In this document: in pieces, positions 1 through 5,177 of the stretch
Position numbering within the stretch: position 1 is the stretch's first letter
Layout of the letters: every line of letters begins with the position of its first letter
Assembly: GCA_030611395.1 (NCBI GenBank)
Contig: JAUWPX010000137.1
Span: 1-5,177 of the forward strand
Source of the DNA: Bacteroidota bacterium
GTDB lineage: Bacteria > Bacteroidota > Bacteroidia > Bacteroidales > VadinHA17
Reading direction: 5' to 3'
Length of the DNA: 5,177 nucleotides
Position numbers and translations under genes: made by a program
Notes under the pieces: generated by a model
What the model saw: the letters and a program-made list of their open reading frames with translations, nothing else
Told to the model about the DNA's origin: nothing
Databases searched by the model: none

Positions 1-184
1 TTATTTTATTTTCTGATTCAGCAACAAAATAGATCCCTTTCTCAGGACTATTTAATACCGCATTTACACCTTTGTTTACAATATCCCGGTCAAGATCAAT
101 CTTCTCGGTTTCCTTTGCCATCCTTACCTGGAAATTAGCGATAATATTTTTGTCGCTGTTTTGGGATTTTCTTACAATTATCAT
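1..184 (-). CDS. GNAT-family N-acetyltransferase, N-terminal part (3' end outside window)
   Basis: This reading frame was found by translating the minus strand. It begins at the ATG at 184-182 and stays open for 61 codons to the window edge, so the C-terminal part, with the acetyl-CoA loop, is not visible. The protein begins MIIVRKSQ, then has an Asn-Phe-Gln-Val-x-Met-Ala-x-Glu-Thr-Glu stretch (about residues 17-27), a Leu-Asp-x-x-x-Val-x-x-Gly-Val helix, and a Lys-Gly-x-Tyr-Phe-Val-Ala-Glu strand. This order is typical of the first helices and beta strand of a small GNAT subfamily that I recognise from memory. The substrate is unknown. The ATG is preferred because MII(V)RK is the usual start of the family; an upstream ATG at 192-190 is followed two codons later by a stop. 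No Shine-Dalgarno sequence is visible. It lies 115 bases downstream of carB on the same strand and could be cotranscribed with it. I see no specific link to arginine metabolism. Confidence 0.7.
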   Translation of the reverse strand, partial: MIIVRKSQNSDKNIIANFQVRMAKETEKIDLDRDIVNKGVNAVLNSPEKGIYFVAESENKI

Positions 185-202
185 TATTGCATATTCAAAG
201 TT

Positions 203-219
203 CAACCCACTCCGGGTTG
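203..219. repeat. Short perfect stem-loop in carB-GNAT spacer
   Basis: CAACCC (203-208) and GGGTTG (214-219) form a perfect 6-bp stem around a 5-base loop. On the minus strand it follows the purine tract and ends 18 bases before the GNAT start codon. No T-run follows it in that direction, so it is not a standard intrinsic terminator. A role in the leader of the downstream gene is possible, but a stem this short can also arise by chance. Confidence 0.3.
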
Positions 220-240
220 CATATTTATTTTAACACACTT

Positions 241-299
241 TCTCGTCTTCTCACTTTCTCCTCTTCACTCTTTGCTCTCTGCTCTCCGCCCTCAGCTCC
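241..299 (-). other. Purine-rich tract directly after the carB stop codon
   Basis: Read on the carB sense strand, the 60 bases from 300 to 241 are 52 purines and 8 pyrimidines, made of irregular GAGAG, GAAGA and GAGGAG words. The tract starts right at the stop codon and ends at an AT-rich stretch near 240. It has no conserved reading frame and no strong self-complementary arms. A similar tract follows the GNAT gene at 4957, also purine-rich on the sense strand of the gene before it. The function is unknown. Confidence 0.6.
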
Positions 300-3200
300 T
301 TAAAGTGCCTGGTACTCATCCCAGCTTTTAATTTTCATATCTGACATCTCCAGCTTGCAAAATGCCAGGATAAAAGCACTGGCAAGGCGTGCGTTGGTAA
401 TGAGCGGGACATTAAAATCCACCGCGTTTCGTCTGATACTGTAATCGTTTTCAAGTTCGCTTTTTGAAAGATCCTTGGGGATATTGATCACAAGATCTAC
501 TTCTTTATTACGTATCAGGTCAATTGTGTTAGGAGTTTCCTTTTCGTCCGGCCAGTATGCAACTTCTGCTTCTATCTCATTGTTTTCAAGGAATTTCTGA
601 GTGCCTCGTGTGGCGTATAATTTATATCCTTTGTTATTCAGTTCCCTGGCGCTTGCTATTAACTCTACCTTCGAACGTGGTGGTCCGGTTGATAGAAGGA
701 TTGCTTTTTGGGGTATGGAATAGCCTACCGATAGCATGGATTTCATGATGCCCTCATAAAAATCTTCACCTATACATCCTACCTCTCCGGTTGACGACAT
801 ATCAACACCAAGTATAGGGTCGGCTTTCAGGAGGCGGGAGAATGAAAATTGTGGTGCTTTAATGCCTACATAATCCAGGTCGAAAATGGACTTATGCGGT
901 TTTTCCACTTTTTCTCCGAGCATAACACGTGTAGCCATTTCAATAAGATTGGTTTTCAGCACCTTTGATACAAAAGGCATACTTCGGCTGGCTCTGAGGT
1001 TACATTCAATCACCTTTATATCATTGTCTTTGGCAAGAAACTGAATATTAAACGGACCGGAAATATCGAGCTCTTTTGCTATCTGGCGGGTGATGCGTTT
1101 AATGCGCTTTATCGTTTCAAAATATATTTTTTGAGGTGGAAAGATCATGGTTGCATCACCCGAGTGGACACCGGCAAACTCAACATGCTCAGAGATAGCA
1201 TACGCGATAATCTCTCCGGATCCCGCAACTGCATCAATTTCAATCTCCTTGGCATTTTGAATAAATTCTGATACTACTACCGGGTATTGTTTAGATACAT
1301 TAACTGCCATTTCCAGAAAATGTCCGAGTTCATCTTTGTTTGATACCACATTCATTGCCGCACCGGACAAAACATAGGATGGTCTTACCAGTACAGGAAA
1401 CCCGATCTTTTCAACAAAGCCATGAATATCACCGGTACTGGTAAGCTCTTTCCAGCGTGGCTGGTCAACCCCGATATTGTCAAGCATAGAGGAAAATTTA
1501 TGCCTGTTCTCAGCCCGGTCAATTGAGAGCGGAGAGGTACCCAGTATCTTTACGTTTTGCTCGTACAGCCGGATAGCCAAATTATTCGGTATTTGTCCAC
1601 CGGTGGAAACAATTACACCTTCAGGTGTTTCCAACTCGATTATATCCAGTACTCTTTCAAGGGAAAGTTCATCAAAATACAGTCTGTCGCAGATATCGTA
1701 ATCAGTACTTACTGTTTCAGGGTTGTAATTTATCATTACCGACTGGTAGCGGCTTTGTTTAATGGTGTCAAGGGCATTTACTCCGCACCAGTCAAATTCA
1801 ACACTGCTGCCGATACGGTATGCACCTGATCCCAGAACTATAACCGACTTCTTTAATATTGAATAATCAATATCATGTTCTTTTCCACTGTAAGTGAGAT
1901 ACAGGTAATTTGTCTGTGCGGGATATTCGGCTGCCAGGGTATCAATTTGTTTTACAGCCGGTACTATTCCCTGCGATTTCCTGTATTCCCTGACGGTAAT
2001 CATACTGTTTGCTATTTCATTATCTTTCGATTTAATAACAAATCTTGCAAGCTGGAAATCTGAGAATCCCAGGATCTTTGCTTCCCTGAGAGTATCAACC
2101 GGCAACTTGTCGATCTGATTGTAATTTGTAAGCTCCTCTTTAAGGTCAATAATGTTTTTGAGTTTGAAGAGGAACCATTTATCGATCTTTGTCAGTTCGT
2201 GTATCTTGTTTATGGAAAAATTTTTCTCAAGGGCTTCGGCAATAACAAATACGCGCATATCCGTGGGTTGTGCAAGTTCCTTTTCGATGTTCTTAAACCC
2301 TGCAATCCGGTTTCCCACAAATCCGTGCATCCCCTGACCTATCATTCTTAATCCTTTCTGTATTGCTTCTTCGAATGTTCTTCCGATGGACATCACTTCA
2401 CCGACACTTTTCATACTACTGCCGATAAGGTGAGAGACACCATCGAATTTATTCAGGTCCCACAACGGTATTTTACAAACAATATAATCCAGTGCCGGTT
2501 CAAAGAAGGCAGTAGTTGTTTTGGTAATAGAATTTTTAAGTTCATGAAGTCCGTACCCGACACCAAGTTTAGCTGCAATAAATGCCAGGGGATAACCGGT
2601 TGCTTTAGATGCAAGGGCGCTTGACCGGGAGAGGCGGGCATTCACTTCAATTACCCTGTATTCCTCTGAATCCGGATCAAGTGCATACTGAATGTTACAT
2701 TCCCCGATAATACCAATATGCCTGATAACCTTAATGGATAGTTCTCGCAGCTTATGATATTCTGTGTTAGTAAGTGTTTGTGATGGAGCTACTACGATAC
2801 TTTCGCCCGTATGTATGCCCAGAGGGTCAAAATTCTCCATATTACAAACCGTGATACAGTTGTCGTACCGGTCGCGTACCACTTCATATTCAACCTCTTT
2901 CCATCCTTTCAGTGATTCTTCTACAAGGATCTGACCGGAATGGGAAAATGCCCTGGAGGCCATTTCATGCAATTCTTCTTTGTCTTTACAGAAAGCGCTT
3001 CCCAGCCCGCCAAGTGAGTATGCCGACCTGATAATTACGGGGTATCCAAGACTCTCTGCTGCTAATATTGCATCTTTAACATTACTGACTGCAATACTTC
3101 TGGGTGTCAGGACATTGATCTCTGTCAGTTTTTTGATAAATAAATCCCGGTCTTCAGTATCTATAATGGACTGAATAGGGGTTCCCAGTACGCGGACATT

Positions 3201-3527
3201 GTATTTTTTAAGGGTTCCATTTTTATATAGATCAATACCACAGTTCAGGGCAGTCTGGCCCCCGAATGCAAGCAGAATTCCGTCAGGGTTTTCTTTTTTA
3301 ATTACCTCTTCAACAAAATAAGGAGTTACCGGGAGAAAATATATTTTGCCGGCTAATTTTTCCGAAGTTTGGACAGTTGCAATATTTGGATTGATAAGAA
3401 TAGTTTCAATATTCTCTTCACGAAGTGCTTTTAATGCCTGTGATCCCGAGTAATCAAATTCACCTGCTTCACCAATTTTCAGGGCACCGGAACCCAAAAC
3501 AACCACTTTTTTAACAGATTCCTTCAT
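300..3527 (-). CDS. carB: Carbamoyl-phosphate synthase large subunit (CAD/CPS1-like)
   Basis: CarB makes carbamoyl phosphate from bicarbonate, ammonia and two ATP in the cytoplasm, for arginine and pyrimidine synthesis. The 1075 residues match the usual full length. The first ATP-grasp half spans about 1-400, with the start GSGALKIGEAGEFDYSG, R127, R167, the GIHTGES loop (H239) and E294/N296/R298. An oligomerisation region follows (about 400-555). The second ATP-grasp half (about 556-935) has EFDWCGVNA, R675, R715, E761, GVHSGD (H788) and E841/N843/R845. The last 140 residues form the MGS-like regulatory domain. Several blocks, such as KQIDTLAAEYP, IDKWFLFKLK and FFEPALDY, read like animal CAD or CPS1. 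The ATG at 3527 fits the family start; no Shine-Dalgarno sequence is visible. The gene diverges from argR across 112 bases. The glutaminase gene carA is not adjacent and must lie elsewhere, or ammonia is used directly. Confidence 0.97.
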   Translation of the reverse strand: MKESVKKVVVLGSGALKIGEAGEFDYSGSQALKALREENIETILINPNIATVQTSEKLAGKIYFLPVTPYFVEEVIKKENPDGILLAFGGQTALNCGIDLYKNGTLKKYNVRVLGTPIQSIIDTEDRDLFIKKLTEINVLTPRSIAVSNVKDAILAAESLGYPVIIRSAYSLGGLGSAFCKDKEELHEMASRAFSHSGQILVEESLKGWKEVEYEVVRDRYDNCITVCNMENFDPLGIHTGESIVVAPSQTLTNTEYHKLRELSIKVIRHIGIIGECNIQYALDPDSEEYRVIEVNARLSRSSALASKATGYPLAFIAAKLGVGYGLHELKNSITKTTTAFFEPALDYIVCKIPLWDLNKFDGVSHLIGSSMKSVGEVMSIGRTFEEAIQKGLRMIGQGMHGFVGNRIAGFKNIEKELAQPTDMRVFVIAEALEKNFSINKIHELTKIDKWFLFKLKNIIDLKEELTNYNQIDKLPVDTLREAKILGFSDFQLARFVIKSKDNEIANSMITVREYRKSQGIVPAVKQIDTLAAEYPAQTNYLYLTYSGKEHDIDYSILKKSVIVLGSGAYRIGSSVEFDWCGVNALDTIKQSRYQSVMINYNPETVSTDYDICDRLYFDELSLERVLDIIELETPEGVIVSTGGQIPNNLAIRLYEQNVKILGTSPLSIDRAENRHKFSSMLDNIGVDQPRWKELTSTGDIHGFVEKIGFPVLVRPSYVLSGAAMNVVSNKDELGHFLEMAVNVSKQYPVVVSEFIQNAKEIEIDAVAGSGEIIAYAISEHVEFAGVHSGDATMIFPPQKIYFETIKRIKRITRQIAKELDISGPFNIQFLAKDNDIKVIECNLRASRSMPFVSKVLKTNLIEMATRVMLGEKVEKPHKSIFDLDYVGIKAPQFSFSRLLKADPILGVDMSSTGEVGCIGEDFYEGIMKSMLSVGYSIPQKAILLSTGPPRSKVELIASARELNNKGYKLYATRGTQKFLENNEIEAEVAYWPDEKETPNTIDLIRNKEVDLVINIPKDLSKSELENDYSIRRNAVDFNVPLITNARLASAFILAFCKLEMSDMKIKSWDEYQAL

Positions 3528-3551
3528 AAATGATTTTTATTATCCGAATAA

Positions 3552-3565
3552 TGGCCAAAAATACA
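3552..3565 (-). promoter_or_regulatory. Half-conserved ARG-box-like site over the carB promoter
   Basis: On the minus strand TGTATTTTTGGCCA has one perfect half-site (TGTAT) and a W4 centre, like the argR operator at 3623-3636. The second half, GGCCA instead of ATACA, keeps only the final CA. The site contains the carB -7 box, so a bound repressor would block the promoter. The poor second half makes this tentative. Confidence 0.3.
3556..3563 (-). promoter_or_regulatory. Probable carB promoter, -7 box
   Basis: On the minus strand TATTTTTG matches the Bacteroidota -7 consensus TAnnTTTG. It lies 28 bases before the carB ATG, leaving a leader of roughly 20 bases. No clear TTG -33 box is seen at the right distance; the stretch at about 3584-3592 reads TTTAACCTC on this strand. 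The promoter is therefore supported by the -7 box and its position only. Confidence 0.5.
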
Positions 3566-3581
3566 TTTTTTTTCAGGAAAG

Positions 3582-3613
3582 TTGAGGTTAAAAATAATAA
3601 ATGTATATATTTG
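3582..3613 (+). promoter_or_regulatory. argR promoter (TTG and TAnnTTTG boxes)
   Basis: TTG at 3582-3584 and TATATTTG at 3606-3613 match the Bacteroidota -33 and -7 elements, with a 21-base spacer, close to the expected distance. Transcription would begin at about 3617-3621, leaving a leader of about 20 bases before the ATG at 3640. The -7 box overlaps the upstream ATG at 3601, which therefore cannot be the start of translation from this promoter. Confidence 0.65.
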
Positions 3614-3615
3614 CA
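3602..3615 (+). promoter_or_regulatory. ARG-box-like operator 1 (imperfect)
   Basis: TGTATATATTTGCA fits the layout TGTAT-W4-ATACA with a perfect left half and two mismatches on the right (TTGCA). It covers the argR -7 box. Its centre lies exactly 21 bp from the centre of the better site at 3623-3636, the spacing known for paired ARG boxes bound by one ArgR hexamer in E. coli. Confidence 0.45.
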
Positions 3616-3622
3616 AAAGTAA

Positions 3623-3636
3623 TGTATAAAAATACA
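3623..3636 (+). promoter_or_regulatory. ARG-box-like operator 2 (perfect palindrome)
   Basis: TGTATAAAAATACA is a perfect inverted repeat of 5 bp arms around an AAAA centre. With its flanking AA and AT it has the same 18-bp format as the E. coli ARG box (WnTGAAT-W4-ATTCAnW), differing by one symmetrical base in each arm. It lies just downstream of the predicted transcription start and 3 bases before the argR ATG, so it is well placed for autorepression. Confidence 0.6.
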
Positions 3637-3639
3637 ATA

Positions 3640-4110
3640 ATGAAAACAAAAGTTCAACGGCTTTCAGTACTGAAAAAAATTGTTAAGACTGAGAAAGTTT
3701 CGAGCCAGGATGAATTATTAAAGAAACTTAAAAAAGAGGGATATCAGCTTACGCAGGCAACTCTCTCAAGGGATTTAAAGTATTTGAGGGTTGGTAAAAT
3801 CCCGGATGACCGTAAAGGTTATATCTATAAACTTCCGGGAGAAGGAAAGGATCAGGAAATACCGGTTATGACAAATGGATTTCCTATGAGTGGTTTTGTA
3901 TCCCTTGAGTTTGGTTCTGGTCTGGGAATAATGAAAACCTTACCCGGGTATGCCGGCAGTCTGGCATCGGCAATTGACCAAACACGCCCGTTTGAGATCA
4001 TCGGCACGGTGGCAGGAGATGATACCATCCTGATAGTACCACGCGACGGGGCTTCACGGAATGCTGTTGCAAATGCATTGGCTGAACTATTCCCTTTGCT
4101 ACGGGGATAA
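3640..4110 (+). CDS. argR: Arginine repressor ArgR
   Basis: ArgR is a hexameric, arginine-sensing DNA-binding protein that controls arginine genes. From the ATG at 3640 the product has 156 residues, the normal family size. Residues 1-65 form the winged helix-turn-helix; the segment QLTQATLSRDLKYL (36-49) holds the recognition helix with its Ser-Arg-Asp signature. The C-terminal core has the helix GYAGSLASAIDQ (103-114), and GTVAGDDTIL (122-131) with the Asp pair D127/D128 that binds arginine in known members. In-frame ATGs at 3601 and 3622 would add 13 or 6 residues unlike the family; the first overlaps the promoter and the second abuts the predicted transcription start. There is no Shine-Dalgarno sequence. 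The gene ends in two consecutive TAA codons. It diverges from carB and precedes the GNAT gene and argG, so the regulator sits inside its probable regulon. Confidence 0.92.
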   Translation: MKTKVQRLSVLKKIVKTEKVSSQDELLKKLKKEGYQLTQATLSRDLKYLRVGKIPDDRKGYIYKLPGEGKDQEIPVMTNGFPMSGFVSLEFGSGLGIMKTLPGYAGSLASAIDQTRPFEIIGTVAGDDTILIVPRDGASRNAVANALAELFPLLRG

Positions 4111-4172
4111 TAAGAAAAATAATGACATTGTAAATTGCACAAATCAAATTATTTAAATGAAATGTAACTAAT

Positions 4173-4230
4173 CAGTCGGCCCGTCCGACTGGAGTCATCC
4201 GGGCGGGCAGTCAACAGTCAACAGTTGGCA
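4173..4230. repeat. Seven-base tandem repeat interrupted by a hairpin element
   Basis: The units CAGTCGG (4173-4179), CAGTCAA (4208-4214), CAGTCAA (4215-4221), CAGTTGG (4222-4228) and a final CA form a CAGTYRR array. Between the first and second units lies a 28-base GC-rich insert (4180-4207), exactly four unit lengths. It sits in the 237-base gap between argR and the GNAT gene, whose remaining sequence is AT-rich with no gene or clear promoter that I can see. It looks like a dispersed intergenic repeat, but only one copy lies in this window. Confidence 0.55.
4179..4208. repeat. GC-rich stem-loop inside the heptad array
   Basis: GCCCGTCCG (4179-4187) pairs with CGGGCGGGC (4200-4208) as a 9-bp stem with one G-T wobble. 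The 12-base loop includes ACTGGAGT, which can form a small inner stem (GAC with GTC). It stands out against AT-rich flanks. No T-run follows on the plus strand, so it is not a standard intrinsic terminator for argR, although it could still slow polymerase or protect a 3' end. Confidence 0.5.
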
Positions 4231-4347
4231 AAAATGCAAAGTATAATGAGAATAGCAATTTTAACACTTTAAACTCCAGGCACTTCTTCTTTTATACACT
4301 GAATAGTTACAATGAAATACTTTATTATGAAAACAGAGTTAATTCGT

Positions 4348-4956
4348 ATGAGAAAAATTAAAGTTAGTGTTGCAGGAAATGAACATCTGGGCTATGTACC
4401 TGAAATTGAAAAAGCAATTTTATCTGCATCAAAGATAAAAGGAACGGGATTGGCTAAGAGATCCGCCGAATATATTAAAGAAAAAATACTGGAAGGGAAG
4501 GCCGTAATTGCATTATCTGATAATAAGAAATTTGCTGGATTTTGTTACATCGAGTCGTGGGGCCATAAACAGTTTGTGGCAAATTCCGGACTTATCGTGA
4601 CTGAGGAATTCCGTGGAATGGGACTGGCGATCAATATTAAACGGGAGGCTTTTAATCTTTCCCGGAAGCTTTTCCCAACAGCTAAACTTTTCGGTCTGAC
4701 TACCAGTCTGGCAGTTATGAAGTTAAACTCAGCACTGGGTTACAAACCGGTAACCTTTTCTGAACTGACCGATGACGATGAGTTCTGGAAGGGATGTAAG
4801 ACCTGTGCCTATTATGATATCCTGTTCAGAACCAACAGGACGCATTGTTTGTGTACAGCCATGCTTTGTGACAATAAAAAAGCCGGAAGAAACGGCAAAA
4901 AAATGCATAAAATAAAAGGTCAGATTATTGGACGATTTGTTAAGGAAAAGAGTTGA
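4348..4956 (+). CDS. GNAT acyltransferase of the arginine cluster, probable N-acylglutamate synthase
   Basis: This 202-residue cytoplasmic protein has a GNAT fold. FCYIESW (65-71) is the central strand, and VTEEFRGMGLA (84-94) is motif A with R89-x-x-G92-x-A94, the acyl-CoA pyrophosphate loop. A helix and the ALGYKPV segment (129-135) follow. The C-terminal part carries a Cys cluster (C150, C153, C167, C169, C174) that could bind a metal, then a basic tail. The ATG at 4348 is chosen because MRKIKV leads straight into the first strand; ATGs at 4312 and 4327 would add 12 or 7 residues. It stands between argR and argG. From memory, the same gene in Bacteroides thetaiotaomicron (BT3761) was tied by mutant fitness data to the acylglutamate synthase step. 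Whether acetyl or succinyl is transferred cannot be told; Bacteroides uses succinylated intermediates. The GNAT family is certain, the function probable. Confidence 0.82.
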   Translation: MRKIKVSVAGNEHLGYVPEIEKAILSASKIKGTGLAKRSAEYIKEKILEGKAVIALSDNKKFAGFCYIESWGHKQFVANSGLIVTEEFRGMGLAINIKREAFNLSRKLFPTAKLFGLTTSLAVMKLNSALGYKPVTFSELTDDDEFWKGCKTCAYYDILFRTNRTHCLCTAMLCDNKKAGRNGKKMHKIKGQIIGRFVKEKS

Positions 4957-5022
4957 GTAAGTTGAGTAAGGTAAGTAGGTGAGTAGGGAGAGGAAGAAGA
5001 GAGGAGAGATGAGTGAATGAAA
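4957..5022 (+). other. C-free, purine-rich spacer with short direct repeats between GNAT gene and argG
   Basis: Two direct copies of GTTGAGTAA (4952-4960 and 4961-4969) begin the tract; the first contains the TGA stop of the GNAT gene. Degenerate GTAAGTAGG and GAGTAGG words follow, then a GGAGAGGAAGAAGAGAGGAG stretch. No C occurs on the plus strand from 4934 to 5022. The tract resembles the one after carB. No terminator is visible, so the GNAT gene and argG may share a transcript. Confidence 0.6.
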
Positions 5023-5026
5023 CTAA

Positions 5027-5040
5027 GGCATAAATCTACA
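5027..5040 (+). promoter_or_regulatory. Weak ARG-box-like site before argG
   Basis: GGCATAAATCTACA matches TGTAT-W4-ATACA at 7 of 10 arm positions, with an all A/T centre. It ends 2 bases before the argG ATG, close to the 3-base distance of the argR operator from its start. No partner site lies 21 bp away and no TAnnTTTG box is seen here, so this may be chance. Confidence 0.2.
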
Positions 5041-5042
5041 CG

Positions 5043-5177
5043 ATGAAAGAAAAAATAGTGCTGGCTTTTAGCGGCGGACTGGACACATCTTTTTGTGTCA
5101 AATACCTTACAGAAGAAAAAGACCTGGAAGTATACACTGTATTTGTTAATACCGGTGCTTTTGACAAACAGGAAGAG
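5043..5177 (+). CDS. argG: Argininosuccinate synthase, N-terminal part (3' end outside window)
   Basis: ArgG joins citrulline and aspartate using ATP to give argininosuccinate, the second-last step of arginine synthesis, in the cytoplasm. Forty-five codons are visible before the right edge, of about 400 expected. The segment KIVLAFSGGLDTSFCVKYL (4-22) contains the ATP pyrophosphatase P-loop SGGLDTS (10-16), diagnostic for the family, and is followed by the strand VYTVFVNTG (32-40). The ATG at 5043 gives the normal short N-terminus before the P-loop. No Shine-Dalgarno sequence lies directly ahead. The gene follows the GNAT gene by 86 bases on the same strand, with no terminator seen, so cotranscription is likely. 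Confidence 0.95.
   Translation, partial: MKEKIVLAFSGGLDTSFCVKYLTEEKDLEVYTVFVNTGAFDKQEE

Noticed and set aside
196..203. Minus-strand GAACTTTG, one mismatch from TAnnTTTG, before the left GNAT gene
   Set aside because: It would place the transcription start within a few bases of the ATG, there is no TTG at the right distance, and it overlaps the stem-loop.
1477..2624. Open plus-strand frames of 60-90 codons inside carB
   Set aside because: They lie antisense to a complete, well-conserved carB, show no recognisable domains, and overlap one another; they are by-products of the carB coding sequence.
3852..4142. Minus-strand open frame of 96 codons opposite argR
   Set aside because: It is antisense to the conserved ArgR core, and its product matches no family I recognise.
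4128..4142. TTGT...ACAA inverted repeat after the argR stop
   Set aside because: It has only a 4-bp stem with a 7-base loop in AT-rich sequence, which is not significant.
4179..4208. Intrinsic terminator of argR
   Set aside because: The stem is strong enough, but it is followed by CAGTCAACAG instead of a T-run and lies 69 bases beyond the stop codon.
4225..4247. TTGGCA followed by TATAAT, resembling a sigma-70 promoter before the GNAT gene
   Set aside because: The spacer is only 11 bases instead of about 17, the TTGGCA is part of the heptad repeat, and Bacteroidota promoters use TAnnTTTG rather than TATAAT.
4276..4285. CCAGGCACTT, the reverse complement of AAGTGCCTGG at 303-312 in the carB 3' end
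   Set aside because: A 10-base match between distant points is expected several times by chance in a 5-kb window, and it does not extend.
4294..4316. ATACA and TGAAT half-sites before the second GNAT gene, as a possible ARG box
   Set aside because: No pairing of the halves gives the 5-4-5 layout, and no second site lies 21 bp away.

Overview
The window looks like chromosomal DNA from a member of the Bacteroidota. Three things point there: promoter boxes of the TAnnTTTG type, start codons without Shine-Dalgarno sequences in AT-rich leaders, and the gene order argR, GNAT acyltransferase, argG, which I recall from Bacteroides-type arginine loci. The genus cannot be set from the sequence.

Layout, left to right. 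Positions 1-184 (minus strand) hold the first 61 codons of a GNAT-family acetyltransferase that runs off the left edge. A 115-base spacer follows, containing a small perfect stem-loop and a 60-base tract that is 87% purine on the minus strand. Positions 300-3527 (minus) are a complete carB, the large subunit of carbamoyl-phosphate synthase, with wording closer to animal CAD/CPS1 than to E. coli CarB. A 112-base divergent intergenic region (3528-3639) carries back-to-back promoters for carB and argR. Around the argR promoter lie two ARG-box-like sites spaced 21 bp centre to centre. Positions 3640-4110 (plus) encode the arginine repressor ArgR. The next 237 bases hold a seven-base tandem repeat interrupted by a GC-rich hairpin. 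Positions 4348-4956 (plus) encode a GNAT protein with a Cys cluster, a good candidate for the N-acylglutamate synthase that starts arginine synthesis. A purine-rich spacer without any C on the plus strand leads to argG (5043 onward), cut by the right edge.

How they fit together: the second GNAT protein probably acylates glutamate (first step), CarB supplies carbamoyl phosphate for the carbamoylation step, ArgG joins the citrulline product to aspartate, and ArgR senses arginine and probably represses the locus, including its own gene and possibly carB. There is no carA next to carB here. I see no tRNA, rRNA, CRISPR array, insertion sequence or phage gene. The most notable signals are the tandem ARG boxes, the hairpin-in-heptad repeat, the purine tracts that start at or just after two stop codons, and the Cys-cluster GNAT protein.
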